A stretch of 22,507 nucleotides of DNA, taken from positions 1 through 22,507 of the forward strand of contig CAYTPX010000030.1 of assembly GCA_964439955.1 (NCBI GenBank), given 5' to 3'. Under the pieces are notes generated by a model. The model saw nothing but the letters and a program-made list of their open reading frames with translations, was not told the DNA's origin and did no database searches. Shown here in pieces: positions 22,463-22,507 of this stretch. The first letter of the stretch is position 1. Each line of letters begins with the position of its first letter. Position numbers and translations under genes: made by a program. The DNA is from UBA1794 sp964439955 (lineage in GTDB: Bacteria; Bacteroidota; Bacteroidia; Bacteroidales; Bacteroidaceae).

Positions 22463-22507
22463 AAGGAAGCCGGGTTGCAAGTTACATTGCAACCCGGCTT
22501 CCTTTTT
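22463..22507 (+). terminator. Strong terminator at the end of the ribosomal block
   Basis: AAGGAAGCCGGGTTGCAA (22463-22480) and TTGCAACCCGGCTTCCTT (22487-22504) form a perfect 18-bp stem with a 6-base GTTACA loop. The stem runs into TTTTT at the window edge. This is the clearest intrinsic terminator in the window and may also serve a convergent gene beyond the edge, since A-rich sequence flanks its left side. Confidence 0.92.

Overview
The window is the ribosomal-protein supercluster of a Bacteroidetes bacterium, most likely a member of the order Bacteroidales; I cannot name the genus. The evidence is: three well-placed copies of the Bacteroidetes -7 promoter box TAnnTTTG; A-rich gene starts almost without Shine-Dalgarno sequences; a DUF3467 gene beside the str genes; str fused directly to S10 without tuf; secY followed by map without adk; and ribosomal proteins S4, S14 and L36 in zinc-free forms.

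Layout. Positions 1-3284 carry two minus-strand genes: an outer-membrane beta-barrel protein (2640-3284) and priA, the primosomal replication-restart helicase (203-2527). A 364-bp intergenic region (3285-3648) holds two divergent promoters, a palindromic repeat and a leader hairpin. On the plus strand a DUF3467 gene (3649-3963) ends at a strong hairpin terminator (3991-4022). A promoter at 4085-4115 then starts the main block: rpsL, rpsG, fusA, rpsJ, rplC, rplD, rplW, rplB, rpsS, rplV, rpsC, rplP, rpmC, rpsQ, rplN, rplX, rplE, rpsN, rpsH, rplF, rplR, rpsE, rpmD, rplO, secY, map, infA, rpmJ, rpsM, rpsK, rpsD, rpoA and rplQ. An 18-bp perfect-stem terminator closes it at the right edge (22463-22507). 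No terminator is visible inside, so it may be read as one unit of about 18.4 kb. It makes small- and large-subunit proteins, elongation factor G, initiation factor 1, the SecY channel, methionine aminopeptidase and the RNA polymerase alpha subunit.

The sequence has one assembly scar. A run of exactly 100 N (12922-13021) sits inside the start of rplX and is flanked by two identical 55-bp segments. The simplest reading is two overlapping contigs joined with an arbitrary gap, so rplX is single and complete in the real genome. Beside the scar is an 11-bp tandem repeat in which every unit contains a -7 promoter box.

I found no mobile element, CRISPR array, tRNA or rRNA gene, and no clearly new biological system. 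The points most worth a second look are the tandem promoter-box repeat, a full-length Shine-Dalgarno before rplF in a lineage that rarely uses one, a GGAAAGC palindrome family that also occurs in frame inside priA, and a structured rpsL-rpsG spacer.
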